Assembly (NCBI GenBank): GCA_033297075.1
Contig: MU858118.1
Location: forward strand, 107,094 to 171,093
From: Rhypophila decipiens
Taxonomy: Eukaryota; Ascomycota; Sordariomycetes; Sordariales; Naviculisporaceae
DNA length: 64,000 nucleotides
Reading direction: 5' to 3'
The translations under genes were made by a program, and so were the position numbers. How positions within the stretch are numbered: the first letter of the stretch is position 1; the number at the start of each line of letters is the position of its first letter. The notes beneath the pieces were generated by a model. That model had not been told where the DNA came from and made no database searches. It saw only the letters and a list, made by a program, of their open reading frames with translations. This document shows, piece after piece, positions 47,505-56,926 of this stretch.

Positions 47505-48121
47505 GTTGGCTTGTTTTTGTAGTGCAGTAAGGGTGAGGAAAAGGTCCAATGTCCTCGGGCGAGGAGGGAAGCGAACTTGAGAAACTTAAGACGACACCAG
47601 GGACTGGTTTTGATACTGCACAGTATAGGCAGACACTGTACAATACGATACAGGCAAGTTCAGGCGGCAGGTACGGGTCATAAACTGCGACGGCACCTGA
47701 TTACCAAGTATTAATTTCCTACGCAATCATGGAGCTCGTCTTACCTGCCTTTTGTAAATCGTTGACCTGGACCACCGAATTTCATCTGCCGAAAGTCAGC
47801 CTGACAGACGCAACTTACACAAACAAAATGCAACAACCTCTATCGCTCACCGACATACACCAACCTGGGCGCGTACAGACAGCCTGGACACAAGGCCCCC
47901 GAGGCAAGAGTCGTAAGTTTCCCCCTGGGCAAAGCTCAAGTCGGCCAATGTCCTGACCAGTTCGGAAGAGACGGAGACCAAGGCACAACAGCGGTTGATT
48001 GGGGCAATGTTTCACACAACACCGGGTTCCATCTAATTTCTAATTACCCGACCCGCGCGGTGCCTCTGGTAGTTACACAAAATGATAAGGCTGAGATGTG
48101 TGTACCTTATCGGTTACCTCT
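47505..48121. other. Intergenic region between cyclase and dehydrogenase
   Basis: About 620 bp. I looked here for a prenyltransferase half that would continue the cyclase and found none: no DDxxD in an open frame and only short frames with stops. It is presumably the promoter of the dehydrogenase. Confidence 0.55.
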
Positions 48122-49250
48122 TCAGAGATCTTTGCGGTATCGAGGACAGTAGATGCTCCAGACCAAGTTGCCAACGATGCTCAACAAAACAGCCTCGACA
48201 TAGATCCGCACATCCTTGGAGAGCGCCGGGTTACTCTTTGTCTTCTCCACAATTCCACAGTATTCGTCAATGTAATCTCTGACCACTTCCGAGCAGATGG
48301 CTTTGGCCTCTTCCTCCTGCACGCCCCTTTCTTTCATGATGACCCAAATGGCGTTGAAGACATAGTCTTGGCCTTGACGCTCCGCTGCCTCGCGCTCCTT
48401 CTCCCACGAATACAGGTCATTGGTCAAGCCTAGGGCAGCATATCCAGGCCTCGCTAGCTCCATACACAACTGGTATTCTTCATCTGGGATCGTGAGGCCC
48501 ATGCCAAAGGTTAGTGTACCAAACCAGATTCTGGACAAACGTGTTCCTGGTTAGCATGGTGAGTGAGAGAGGGGGGAGCTCGTAACCTACAGCTCACCGG
48601 CATCAATAACCCGGGCCGGAATATATTCGCAAAGTGTGTCGAACGAGCGCATCCTCGTCCGCGAGGCGAGCTGTACAAACCTAGCCCAGGCTTTCATCGT
48701 CGTCTTGGCACGGGGCGGGTCGATGGCCATCATCTCGGCGAGAACCTTGGCTTGTAGCCGCTTCTCGGGGCGGCATTTTTCTTGTTGTACTTCATAGTCC
48801 AAAATGCCATTCCTAAAAGTGTCGAGAATCCCGGGCTCTCCTGCCTCGGGAAGGTGCTTGAGGTCGAGAGACTCCATCTCATCTGCAACAGAATCTGGGT
48901 CAGAAGGGTGCCATGCATGCCTCGAACACTCTGGGAAAGAAACAATCAAGATCTTACGCACCATCATAGAGAAAGGCATACTCGTTTGCGTACGAGATGG
49001 TCTCGAGCCTCTCTGGAAGACATTCTGGAACAGTAACCCGGACGAAACTGTAGTGCTCCCCCAGACCTCCATGATATTCGTAGACAGGGGAAACGTGCTC
49101 TGACCAATCTCGCTGCGCGCGGAGCGTTCCAATGATTTCGCTGTATGCATCCTTGTGTCTGCGGAGAGCAACCGTGCTGTTCTTGGCCACTACCAGGCCG
49201 TCTGTCTCGTAGATGCTCGGGTCGATCACTTCAGAATATCGATACTCCAT
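48122..49250 (-). CDS. Class I terpene cyclase, stand-alone (related to the cyclase half of chimeric fungal di/sesterterpene synthases)
   Basis: Three exons (49250-48962, 48882-48591, 48530-48122) give 329 residues. The enzyme ionises and cyclises a prenyl diphosphate with Mg2+. The N-terminus MEYRYSEVIDPSIYETDGL and VPECLPERLETISYANEYAF follow fusicoccadiene-synthase-type cyclases. The metal-binding Asp motif is FLYDDEMES (D96, D97, E100; DDxxE). The diphosphate sensor is R187 in YIPARVID. The NSE motif is NDLYSWEKE (N231, S235, E239). The RY pair is at 324-325 (CPRY). All catalytic motifs are present. Exon 3 was placed at AATCTGG because the resulting GELIWFGTLTFG matches the family; another junction adds three residues. 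The protein stops four residues after RY, where chimeric enzymes continue into a prenyltransferase. It is divergent from the P450 at 50001. Confidence 0.92.
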
Positions 49251-50000
49251 CGCTCTTTTGATGATAGCTGTACTTGTACCTGTTCTTGGCGTTGAGAAAA
49301 ATCACGACTGAACAAGGAAGATCCATTCTAGTTTACCCTCCTATTTTGCTTGTTAAGTATATCACTGGAAGTGGGGGCCATCTCACGACAGCCACCCGCG
49401 TCTGTATTCACTACGCCTGGATCTCGATGAAGGTTCATCGGATATTGGTAGTAATCCATGTCACCAATGCGTACTACCTTCTTTCTGTTGTAAGATGGCA
49501 AGGTCTGGGAGCTTCCAGCTACAATTCTGCACACCGAAGCTGGCGGTCGCTTAACCTAGGTGACCTGGAAAGGGGAAGTTGACATTGTTCGCTAGCACGC
49601 CCGTTGTACCAGATGGGGCCAGCCTTTCCAGGTTTTCTTCGACGGTTTCCTTGAAACGGCCCGAAGTTTGAGGCGAAGCTTGTTGCCTTTCATTTGTATT
49701 GCAGGTCTCTTGCATTCGCCGGATGGGAGAAAGGAGACTCCTGATTCGACCAAGTCGGTACCAGCCTAAGCCACTACCTCTACCCGATGTAAGAAGGACC
49801 ATTGGCTTCAAAAGTCCTTCGATGTGAAGTCTTGGCTTCGATACCTACCTTATATTCGTGTCTCTCTGTGCTTTGCTTATTTTACACCCACCAACTGCCC
49901 AGTAAGTCAGTCAACTCAACCGCTGCGGGTCTAACAGACCAGGCCACACGTTGAACTCTGCCAGAATCTGCCAGGTCCACTTGGCTTAACAGTATCGATC
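49251..50000. promoter_or_regulatory. Divergent promoter of terpene cyclase and P450
   Basis: 750 bp between two start codons pointing away from each other, the usual way two cluster genes are co-regulated. It includes a 13-bp palindrome GTTTCCTTGAAAC at 49645-49657 next to CGG words and a CCAAT at 49464-49468. No gene is supported here; a minus open frame at 49551-49811 has no domain. Confidence 0.5.
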
Positions 50001-51822
50001 ATGATTATCCCCGAGCTGAGACTCCTCGTTTATATGCTCCCTGCGGCATATCTCCTCTACCAAGCAGGCCTCGTCATTTACAATCTCTACTTTCACCCGC
50101 TAGCCAAGTTTCCCGGCTCGAAGCTCGCAGCCGCGACGAGCTGGTATGAGTTCTACTTTGACTACTGGCTAGAAGGCCAGTACATCTTCGAAATTGAGCG
50201 AATGCACAAGAAACACGGTCCCGTCATCCGCATCAACCCGGAAGAAGTCTCCATCCACGACGCCGACTTCTATAACGAGCTCTACGTCACCGAGAGCAAG
50301 CGGCGGACCAACGCGTACGACATCTTTTGCAAGGGGATCGACTTTGACGGGTCGCACCTGCTCACGGCGGACCACGACCTGCACCGGAGGCGCAGAAAGC
50401 CGCTGGAGCCCTTCTTCTCGCGCATGGGCATCTCCCGGCTGCAGCCGATGGTCGCCGAGGTGGCCCTGCATCTCGAGACGCGCATCCGCGACCTCAAGGG
50501 GTCTGGCAGGGTCATCCGGCTGGATCACGCCTTCTCGGCCTTTTCGGGTGACATTATTGGGCGTATCTGTCTCGATGATGGGCCGAACGGGAGCCGTTTT
50601 CTCGACGATCCGGACTTCTCGCCGGAGTGGTACGACGTTATTCACTCCATCGTGCGATCCATACCACTGTTCACTGGGTTCCCGTGGCTCGTGCGGGTGC
50701 TCAGTTTGGTACCGGAGAGGGTCCTTCTCTGGGCGTATCCTCGTGGGCAAATGTTCAATATATTTAAACGGGTAGGCTGTAAATTGTACCAAAACAACCT
50801 CTAACAATACTGATGGCCTACCTAGAGAGCAAAGCAACACATCCAGCGAGCCATGAAGTCAGTCGCCCCAGTGACAGCTCTAAACGAGAAAGGACCAAGT
50901 AATACCATCCTCAAAAACACCGGAGGAGAAGAAGAAGCATATTCCCTCTTCCACCACATCGTCAACAGCGACATGCCCTCGTCGGAGCGCTCCGAGGAGC
51001 GGCTCGCCAAGGAAGCACAAGTGCTACTCGGTGGCGGCACCGCCAGCACGGCCCGCACCATCGGTTTCGCCGCGTTCTATATCCTCTCTCGGCCGGCGAT
51101 ACGGACCAAGCTGGAAGCAGAAGTCCGACAGCCCATGGCTGGCTGGCCGGGAAAGGCGCCTACGTGGGCTGAGCTTGAGAAGTTGCCCTTTTTGCAGGCT
51201 ATTATCAAGGAGTCGCTGCGGTAAGGGATCCGGGTTTCTGTCCTTAAGTACCTTGCCCAGGTTACTAACGATTTTTACACAGACTAAGTTACGGCGTAAT
51301 GCACCGCCTCCCTCGTGTCTCCCCCGACGTGCCTATCCAGTACGGCGGCGGGAGCTATACCGTCCCGCCCGGGGTCCCCGTCGGCATGTCGGCGTACCTG
51401 ATGCACTCGGACCCGGCCGTGTTTCCATCTCCGAGCGAGTTCATCCCCGAACGATGGATCAGCGACGACGAGCCGCCTCTTCGCGGTAGTGGCGGGATCG
51501 CTGCCATGAATAGGAGCTATGTGCCGTTTTGCAGGGGGTCGCGGAACTGTCTCGGTATGAAGTAAGTAGTCCCCCCTTCTTCTGCCTTGGAATGATACGA
51601 TGAAGAACCAAATCTTGACTGATAATATCGGCTCTCGTCGTTCCACAACTATTTAGTCTAGCCATGGCCGAGATGAGCTTGATTCTGGCCGTCTTGTTCC
51701 GGCCCAACGGGCCCGATTTTGAGCTGTTTGAGACGGACGAGAGCGATGTCAGGCAGGCGCACGATTTCCTCATCCCGCTGCCCAAGATCACGACCAAGGG
51801 CGTGCGGGCGCTGATTCGCTAG
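50001..51822 (+). CDS. Cytochrome P450 monooxygenase, CYP58/Tri4-like
   Basis: Four exons (50001-50771, 50826-51220, 51283-51561, 51657-51822) give 536 residues with phase kept at every junction. It is a haem monooxygenase anchored in the ER by an N-terminal helix (LLVYMLPAAYLLYQAGLVIY). FHPLAKFPGSKLAA and HGPVIRINPEEVSIHDADFY are typical of the trichodiene-oxygenase-like group. The I-helix reads LLGGGTASTART, the ExxR motif ends at R389 (KESLR), PERW follows, and the haem loop is FCRGSRNCLG with C478 as iron ligand. The I-helix lacks the usual acidic residue before Thr, as in some relatives. It shares a promoter region with the terpene cyclase. I infer it oxidises the cyclase product. The family name reflects similarity and does not mean trichothecenes are made. 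Confidence 0.92.
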
Positions 51823-53215
51823 GCGGTAATACTTACTAGTAAGTACATAGACAAACTATCCGTAATACAGTTAGCTGTATGTAAGTGGGGTGAGGTGTTT
51901 TTGGTATAGTGCTTTAAACGGAACCTCAAGTCTAGGAAGCTGTTTCGGGAACTTTTGAGGTTGACGGCAAGGTACTTTTTGACAGCCGATGCCAAGGCGC
52001 TAATTTAGCTCCCGCAGCAGTGGCGGCTGGGGCCGAGTGGGTGGTTCGCGAACCGAAACAGCTGGATCGGCTTGCACTGTACTGTATTGTATTGTGCTGT
52101 ACCTTACAACAACATCCCCTGGGAGAGAGTCTACAACGTGGTAGCCCGATGTATGTGTATGGAGCAGCCTAGCATAGACTTCCCTTCCTTTTTTCTTTGA
52201 TCAAATGCGAAGCAATATATTATTTGGACTCAAAGGTATCAGGGGGGTCCTGCCTGGCTGTCAATGGGGAAGGGCTTCTGAATCTGGTGGCCATGATTTG
52301 TGTACATGTACCTTGGGGAATAACCATTTCGCCTCGAGCCCCGAGCCTTCTGATCGTTAAAGCTAATATCAGGTAGACATGAGGCTTTGGAGAAGGGATC
52401 AGCGATTAATACGTTCTGATAGATCGGCAGGTTGGTCGCCCGCATTTCATCGGTGAGCTAAAAGATTTTGGAGGAAAGAAGAAGGTCGTATCGACTGATG
52501 AAGAACACGACCACCACCATGTAATGGGGCTTTCTTTGCAAAAAAACCGCGGCGCAAGGCAACCGGTCCAGTTGTTTTCCACGTTGTACAACGGAACCCC
52601 GAAGCATGCCATCATCTGATAATTGGCGGACGTTTGTCGGCCTGATTACTAATTACCTACCTTAGGCGCGGTACGCAATTAAAGGGGTCTGAGTGAAAGA
52701 ATGATCAACAAGTTCAAGAATCCTACTCTAGGTATCTTATACAGCTCAGTGAAAGAAGTTTCAGAGGGCCAACCGGCCGTTAATGGTTACACTCCAAGCC
52801 AAGACTGTCTTGGGCGTAGCACTCAAGGAAAGAAGAAATTGGAATTTCCAGAAACTCTTACTTAACGAACCGTCGATCGTGACATCGGGGAATATCAATA
52901 AGCATTGTCGCGGCCCAATCGGAGAGTTGAGTCGACCCTATGAAGCAGGTAATCTCGAGTTTGGCTCGGTGTGGATAGCAGACAAGGCTGAGGAAAGATA
53001 AGAGTATGTAGCACATTATCCCTACAGTAGCATTACACAGACTCTCACGGTTTCACCAGTCCTCCCTCGTGCGCCTTACCGAACGGGTTTTGTCAATCCC
53101 CATCCCTAATCTCCATAGGTGACAATACTTTTAATATCAGACAAATTCGGGGGCTCGGCACAGTTGCTTGTTCAGGTAGGTAGCACAACAAACACCTAGA
53201 GTTCTTTCTCCCTGC
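51823..53215. other. Convergent 3' region between the two P450 genes
   Basis: 1.4 kb between 3' ends. Short open frames (52239-52615 minus, 52783-53001 plus) have no recognisable domain. No transporter or transcription-factor fragment seen. Confidence 0.5.
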
Positions 53216-54775
53216 CTATTCATCAGATCTTCTGAGCCTCAGTCCCACATAGATTGGCCGCTTTTCCACCAGCAAGAAGGTCCTAAGATGCTCCCAGTTC
53301 AACCACCTCCCCTTGTCCCCGGGCGCCTCAAAGTCAAAGCTCCAGACCAGTTTGGCCAATATGAGCCGCATCTCTGCCCACGCCAGGTGCTGGCCCATAC
53401 AGGAACGAGCGCCCAGGCTAAACGGTTGCATTGCCTCAGGGCGATCGCCCGAGAAAGGTGATTTCTCCTTCTTCTCGTCGGTCTTTTCTTGGGGCTGCAG
53501 CCAACGCTCGGGGAGGAAAGAATCTGGACGATGGAAATAAGCAGCATCCCGATTCATTGCATATGCCTGAATCGAAACCGGTGTTCCCCCTGGCAGTGCA
53601 ACACCGCAAATGGTGCTGCCCTTTGGAGGTACTAGCCGCGGGAGGATCCATGGGATGGGTGTACACAGTCTGAGTCCCTCGGACAGGACGGCGTTGAGGT
53701 AGGCAAGGTTGCGCAACGCGTCGAGCGTCATTTCGCTGTCATCATCACTTTGGAATGTCCCACGGACCTCGGCCGCCAGGGTTAGCAGCTTGTCGGGATG
53801 TTGGATAAGATAGTTCATCGTGCCGCTCAAGACGGTAGCCGTTGTCTCGCTGCCAGCCGTGGTGAGGACCATAAAGGTGACGTTTATCTCGTCCATTGAG
53901 AGGCCCACGTCGTCGCCGGCTCCGATGACGTGTGACATGATATCAGGCCGTTCCATCTCGTAGTTGAGACGCCGATGCACTTTGTCGACAATCTGCTGGT
54001 AGTGGTCTTGCTTCATTTTCTGGAGAGAAGGAGGGACGCATTTCATCAACACATACTCGATAACCGGGTAGAAGCGCGTGGCCGAGATGAAGGCTGCCGC
54101 CTTGACACTGTTGAAGAGCAGGGCAATCCACGGATGAAGGCGAGAGTTTTGAAGGCACTCAAATGACTCTCCAAAGCCCAAATCGCCAAAGATATCGAAC
54201 GTGGTGAAGTTGAACCACGGCCCAATGTCAATCTCGGCAAGAGGTGACGGCCCGGGGCTGGGGTTGGCTTGAACGGTCTCGCGGAGCCGATTGACAAGAA
54301 GATTGACGTAACGCTGGATAATTGGCTCCTGAGATTTCAAAGCTCGGGAAGAGAAGCCAGGGGCAAGGGCCTTGCGAATACGGGCATGCTCCTCGGGCTC
54401 GATGGCACTGATCAGGGACATTGGGCTCCCGGGTGCGCGCCTCCACCATAGGGGATCCTTGAGTAACTGGCCCTGTGGCGGGTGGAAAATGTCATCCCAT
54501 GCCTCTGGCTGAGCAAACGTGACCTCGTTTGGGGCGATGCGCAGGATGGGACCGTGTTGGCGGTGCAATTCTTGGATGTCGTGGACAATGGTCCCCTTCA
54601 AGAGCGAGCGTATGAAGGGGAATCTGGAGGCTGCCCAGGCACGGGGACCGGGGATGCTGGAAAGAGGATGGAAGTAGATATTGTAAATTGCGCGAATAAA
54701 GATATAGGACACTACAAGCAGGATAATAGTGTTCAACGCGCTTGGTTGTCCCCAGCTTTGCTGTTGAGTTTCCAT
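53216..54775 (-). CDS. Cytochrome P450 monooxygenase, isotrichodermin-hydroxylase-like
   Basis: Single exon. I start at ATG 54775 (METQQQSWG, 519 residues) because this places the membrane anchor NTIILLVVSYIFIRAIYNIY directly at the N-terminus followed by FHPLSSIPGP; the frame remains open to an ATG at 54895 with 40 more residues of poor quality. The I-helix is TTAGSETTATVLSG with the normal Glu-Thr pair, ExxR is SEGLR, PERW is present, and the haem loop is FSLGARSCMG (Cys459). HGPILRIAPNEVTF and ALAPGFSSRAL fit the isotrichodermin C-15 hydroxylase-like group common in fungal secondary metabolism. It has no introns, unlike the other P450, so the two are not recent duplicates. I infer a later oxidation step of the terpenoid pathway. 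Confidence 0.9.
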   Translation of the reverse strand: METQQQSWGQPSALNTIILLVVSYIFIRAIYNIYFHPLSSIPGPRAWAASRFPFIRSLLKGTIVHDIQELHRQHGPILRIAPNEVTFAQPEAWDDIFHPPQGQLLKDPLWWRRAPGSPMSLISAIEPEEHARIRKALAPGFSSRALKSQEPIIQRYVNLLVNRLRETVQANPSPGPSPLAEIDIGPWFNFTTFDIFGDLGFGESFECLQNSRLHPWIALLFNSVKAAAFISATRFYPVIEYVLMKCVPPSLQKMKQDHYQQIVDKVHRRLNYEMERPDIMSHVIGAGDDVGLSMDEINVTFMVLTTAGSETTATVLSGTMNYLIQHPDKLLTLAAEVRGTFQSDDDSEMTLDALRNLAYLNAVLSEGLRLCTPIPWILPRLVPPKGSTICGVALPGGTPVSIQAYAMNRDAAYFHRPDSFLPERWLQPQEKTDEKKEKSPFSGDRPEAMQPFSLGARSCMGQHLAWAEMRLILAKLVWSFDFEAPGDKGRWLNWEHLRTFLLVEKRPIYVGLRLRRSDE

Positions 54776-55346
54776 GACTTGAATAGCCCTGAAAATCGAT
54801 AGTCTATTTGGTTGAGGGCGTATTTGTCTGCCCAAGACAAAACAAAAGGCAGGCAGGCAGGCAAAGACGGGATGAATCTCATCGGCCTGTGACATGATAT
54901 TTACTTAAGAATATAATTACTTTGCACAGTACGTACAATATGGTACAACACAGTATGTATGATACGGTACAACACAGTATGTATGATACGGTACAACAGG
55001 AACTCAGCCCTGTGTGCCACCATCCATGGTCGATCGTGTAACTGGGCACCTTACTAATGCCCCGAGTATGGAAGGGGGTTCATCAAGTTGCCTCGCAAGG
55101 GCATAAGGTTGTTTGCTACCGCAAATCCATTCATACATGCCTTTGTCTGACCACCTTCGCGGGCAAAACCAGGCGGTGGCTTCTCTATAACTCCCCCATC
55201 TTTCCCATTTCCAATGGCTGTCTTCCCAGAGGCTCTTGGCACTTGGCCCAAGTATTTCTGTGCTGCGGATACCTGCCTCTAGCATAACCTGTCCGCCTAC
55301 GTTATTACCTTACTACATACCTTCCACTACGCAGCCTACCAAAAAG
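54776..55346. promoter_or_regulatory. Divergent promoter region, second P450 and PTH11-like gene
   Basis: 570 bp between start codons. It contains three tandem copies of a 24-bp unit (54929-54998, listed separately). No gene is supported. Confidence 0.45.
54929..54998. repeat. 24-bp tandem repeat, three copies
   Basis: The unit GTATGTATGATACGGTACAA plus CACA occurs at 54953-54976 and 54977-54998 almost exactly, with a degenerate first copy at 54929-54952. Each copy contains GGTAC next to a CGG or TGG word. Its place in a promoter between two divergent genes could mean repeated protein-binding sites, or simply a minisatellite. Confidence 0.85.
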
Positions 55347-56926
55347 ATGGCTTCAGGACTGATTCCTCCTCCTCCAGGGGTTACGGCCAACTTTGTTGAT
55401 CCGCCAAGCCAGCTGCAGTCCAACATCGCACTCCATACAATTTGCCTCACGTTAGTTACGATAGCCGTAGGGATGCGCTTCTACACGCGGTTGTTTATCA
55501 CCAAGAGCGGACTGGGCTTGGATGATGGTTCGTTGGCGCTGCTTGTCATTGTTCCCAAGAGACCGTGCATGTGCTGATGCGAAATGTGATCTTGTAGCTT
55601 TCTGCGCTCTCTCTTACGTATGTCTTTGACTCTTTGTCTTATATATCGTTGGCCCCTGAGTGCCAAGACTGACCAGTATAATCACAGCTTTTCACTGTCA
55701 CGTTTTCAGGGTTGATGCTCAAATGTACGTCCCAGCCTCGACTGGATATGCCAATGTTAATCAAAGACTCAAGAAATATCTAATCGGTACAACTAGGCTA
55801 CACCCTTGGAATCGGCCGTCATATGTGGGATGTGACCATGCCGTCGTTTATGGCCGCGGTCAGGGTATGTTGCGGCTCTCTCCGAGATAATCACTATGTC
55901 TGAGGACACCAAACAACTATTTAACACCATGTCCTGACGATAACCCATAATTGTCACAGATATTCACCTTTGCCCAATACATTTACATCCTGTTGGCGCT
56001 ATTCATCAGATTGACATTCCTCATTTTCTACTACCGCCTCTTTTCGCTCCCATCCCCCAAGTACAAGTACACACTCCACGGCGTCATGACCTTTGTCGTG
56101 ACGATGAACTTGGCACTCTTCTTCGCGACCCTGTTTAACTGCAACCCGAGAGAGAAAAACTGGGATCCCACTGTCCCCGGGTCTTGCATCCCGCCAAGCA
56201 TCCTCCCCTGGTTCTCGGGAGCATCTAGCTCTCTGACCGACCTCGTTGTCCTCATCATCCCCATACCCATCCTATCGGGCATGAACATGGCCTTCAACAA
56301 AAAAGTGAGAGCTATGGCTGTGTTTGGACTTGGTATTTTGTGAGTCCAGTCAGTCAAACAAAAACACAGCAATCTTCCTTCTAACAAATTAAAATCCAGT
56401 GTCTGCATCGCCAGCATAGTCAGAATGGCCATGACCAAGGTGCTCTACGTAGACCCCGACAGAACATGGAACATATCCACCATAGCTATCTGGGCGTGAG
56501 AGTGATTCTTTCTCTCCCCGTCTCCCAGAAGAAGAAAACTAACAAGAAAAAAAAACAAGAACCCTCGAGGTAAACCTAGGAATAATCTGCTCCTGCCTAA
56601 TGTTCCTGCCAGCCTTCTTCGAGCGCTACCTCCCCGAATCAACCAAAACCTACCTCTCACGTCTATGGGACTCGGCGCTCAATGCGATTGGCAAAAAGAC
56701 AACACCCGGGTCGACGACACAGCTTGGAACTTCTTGGCCTAGGCATATACAGACTCACTCGGCAACAGCTCCGGTTGTCGAGATAAAACACGGCAGTAGT
56801 AGCCAGCTTTCGATGATGCAGATACATGTACACGGTAAGAATGATACTAGTAGTACCTTTGGTCGAGGGGAGGACGGCGGCGAAGAGGATCTGACCTACC
56901 CCTTTCCCGTGCAGCCACCTACCTAG
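55347..56926 (+). CDS. PTH11-like fungal rhodopsin-domain membrane protein
   Basis: Seven exons (55347-55527, 55598-55617, 55688-55724, 55797-55864, 55960-56339, 56400-56495, 56560-56926) give 382 residues with all phases consistent. Members of this family are seven-helix plasma-membrane proteins; some act like G-protein-coupled receptors. Motifs: RFYTRLFITKSGLGLDD after helix 1, GIGRHMWDV, YILLALFIRLTFLIFYYRLF, a loop with paired Cys (NCNP...GSCIP) and ATLEVNLGIICSCLMFLPAFF in the last helix. The tail is a soluble Ser/Thr-rich region. The 20-bp second exon and the 37-bp third exon are the least certain parts; they are needed to restore the DD...FC...GLMLKCYTLGIGRH core. It borders the terpenoid cluster but need not belong to it. 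Confidence 0.82.

Noticed and set aside
50001..54775. Reading the two P450s as a trichothecene cluster
   Set aside because: Similarity is only to broad P450 subgroups; the cyclase is not of the trichodiene-synthase type and no other gene of that pathway is present.
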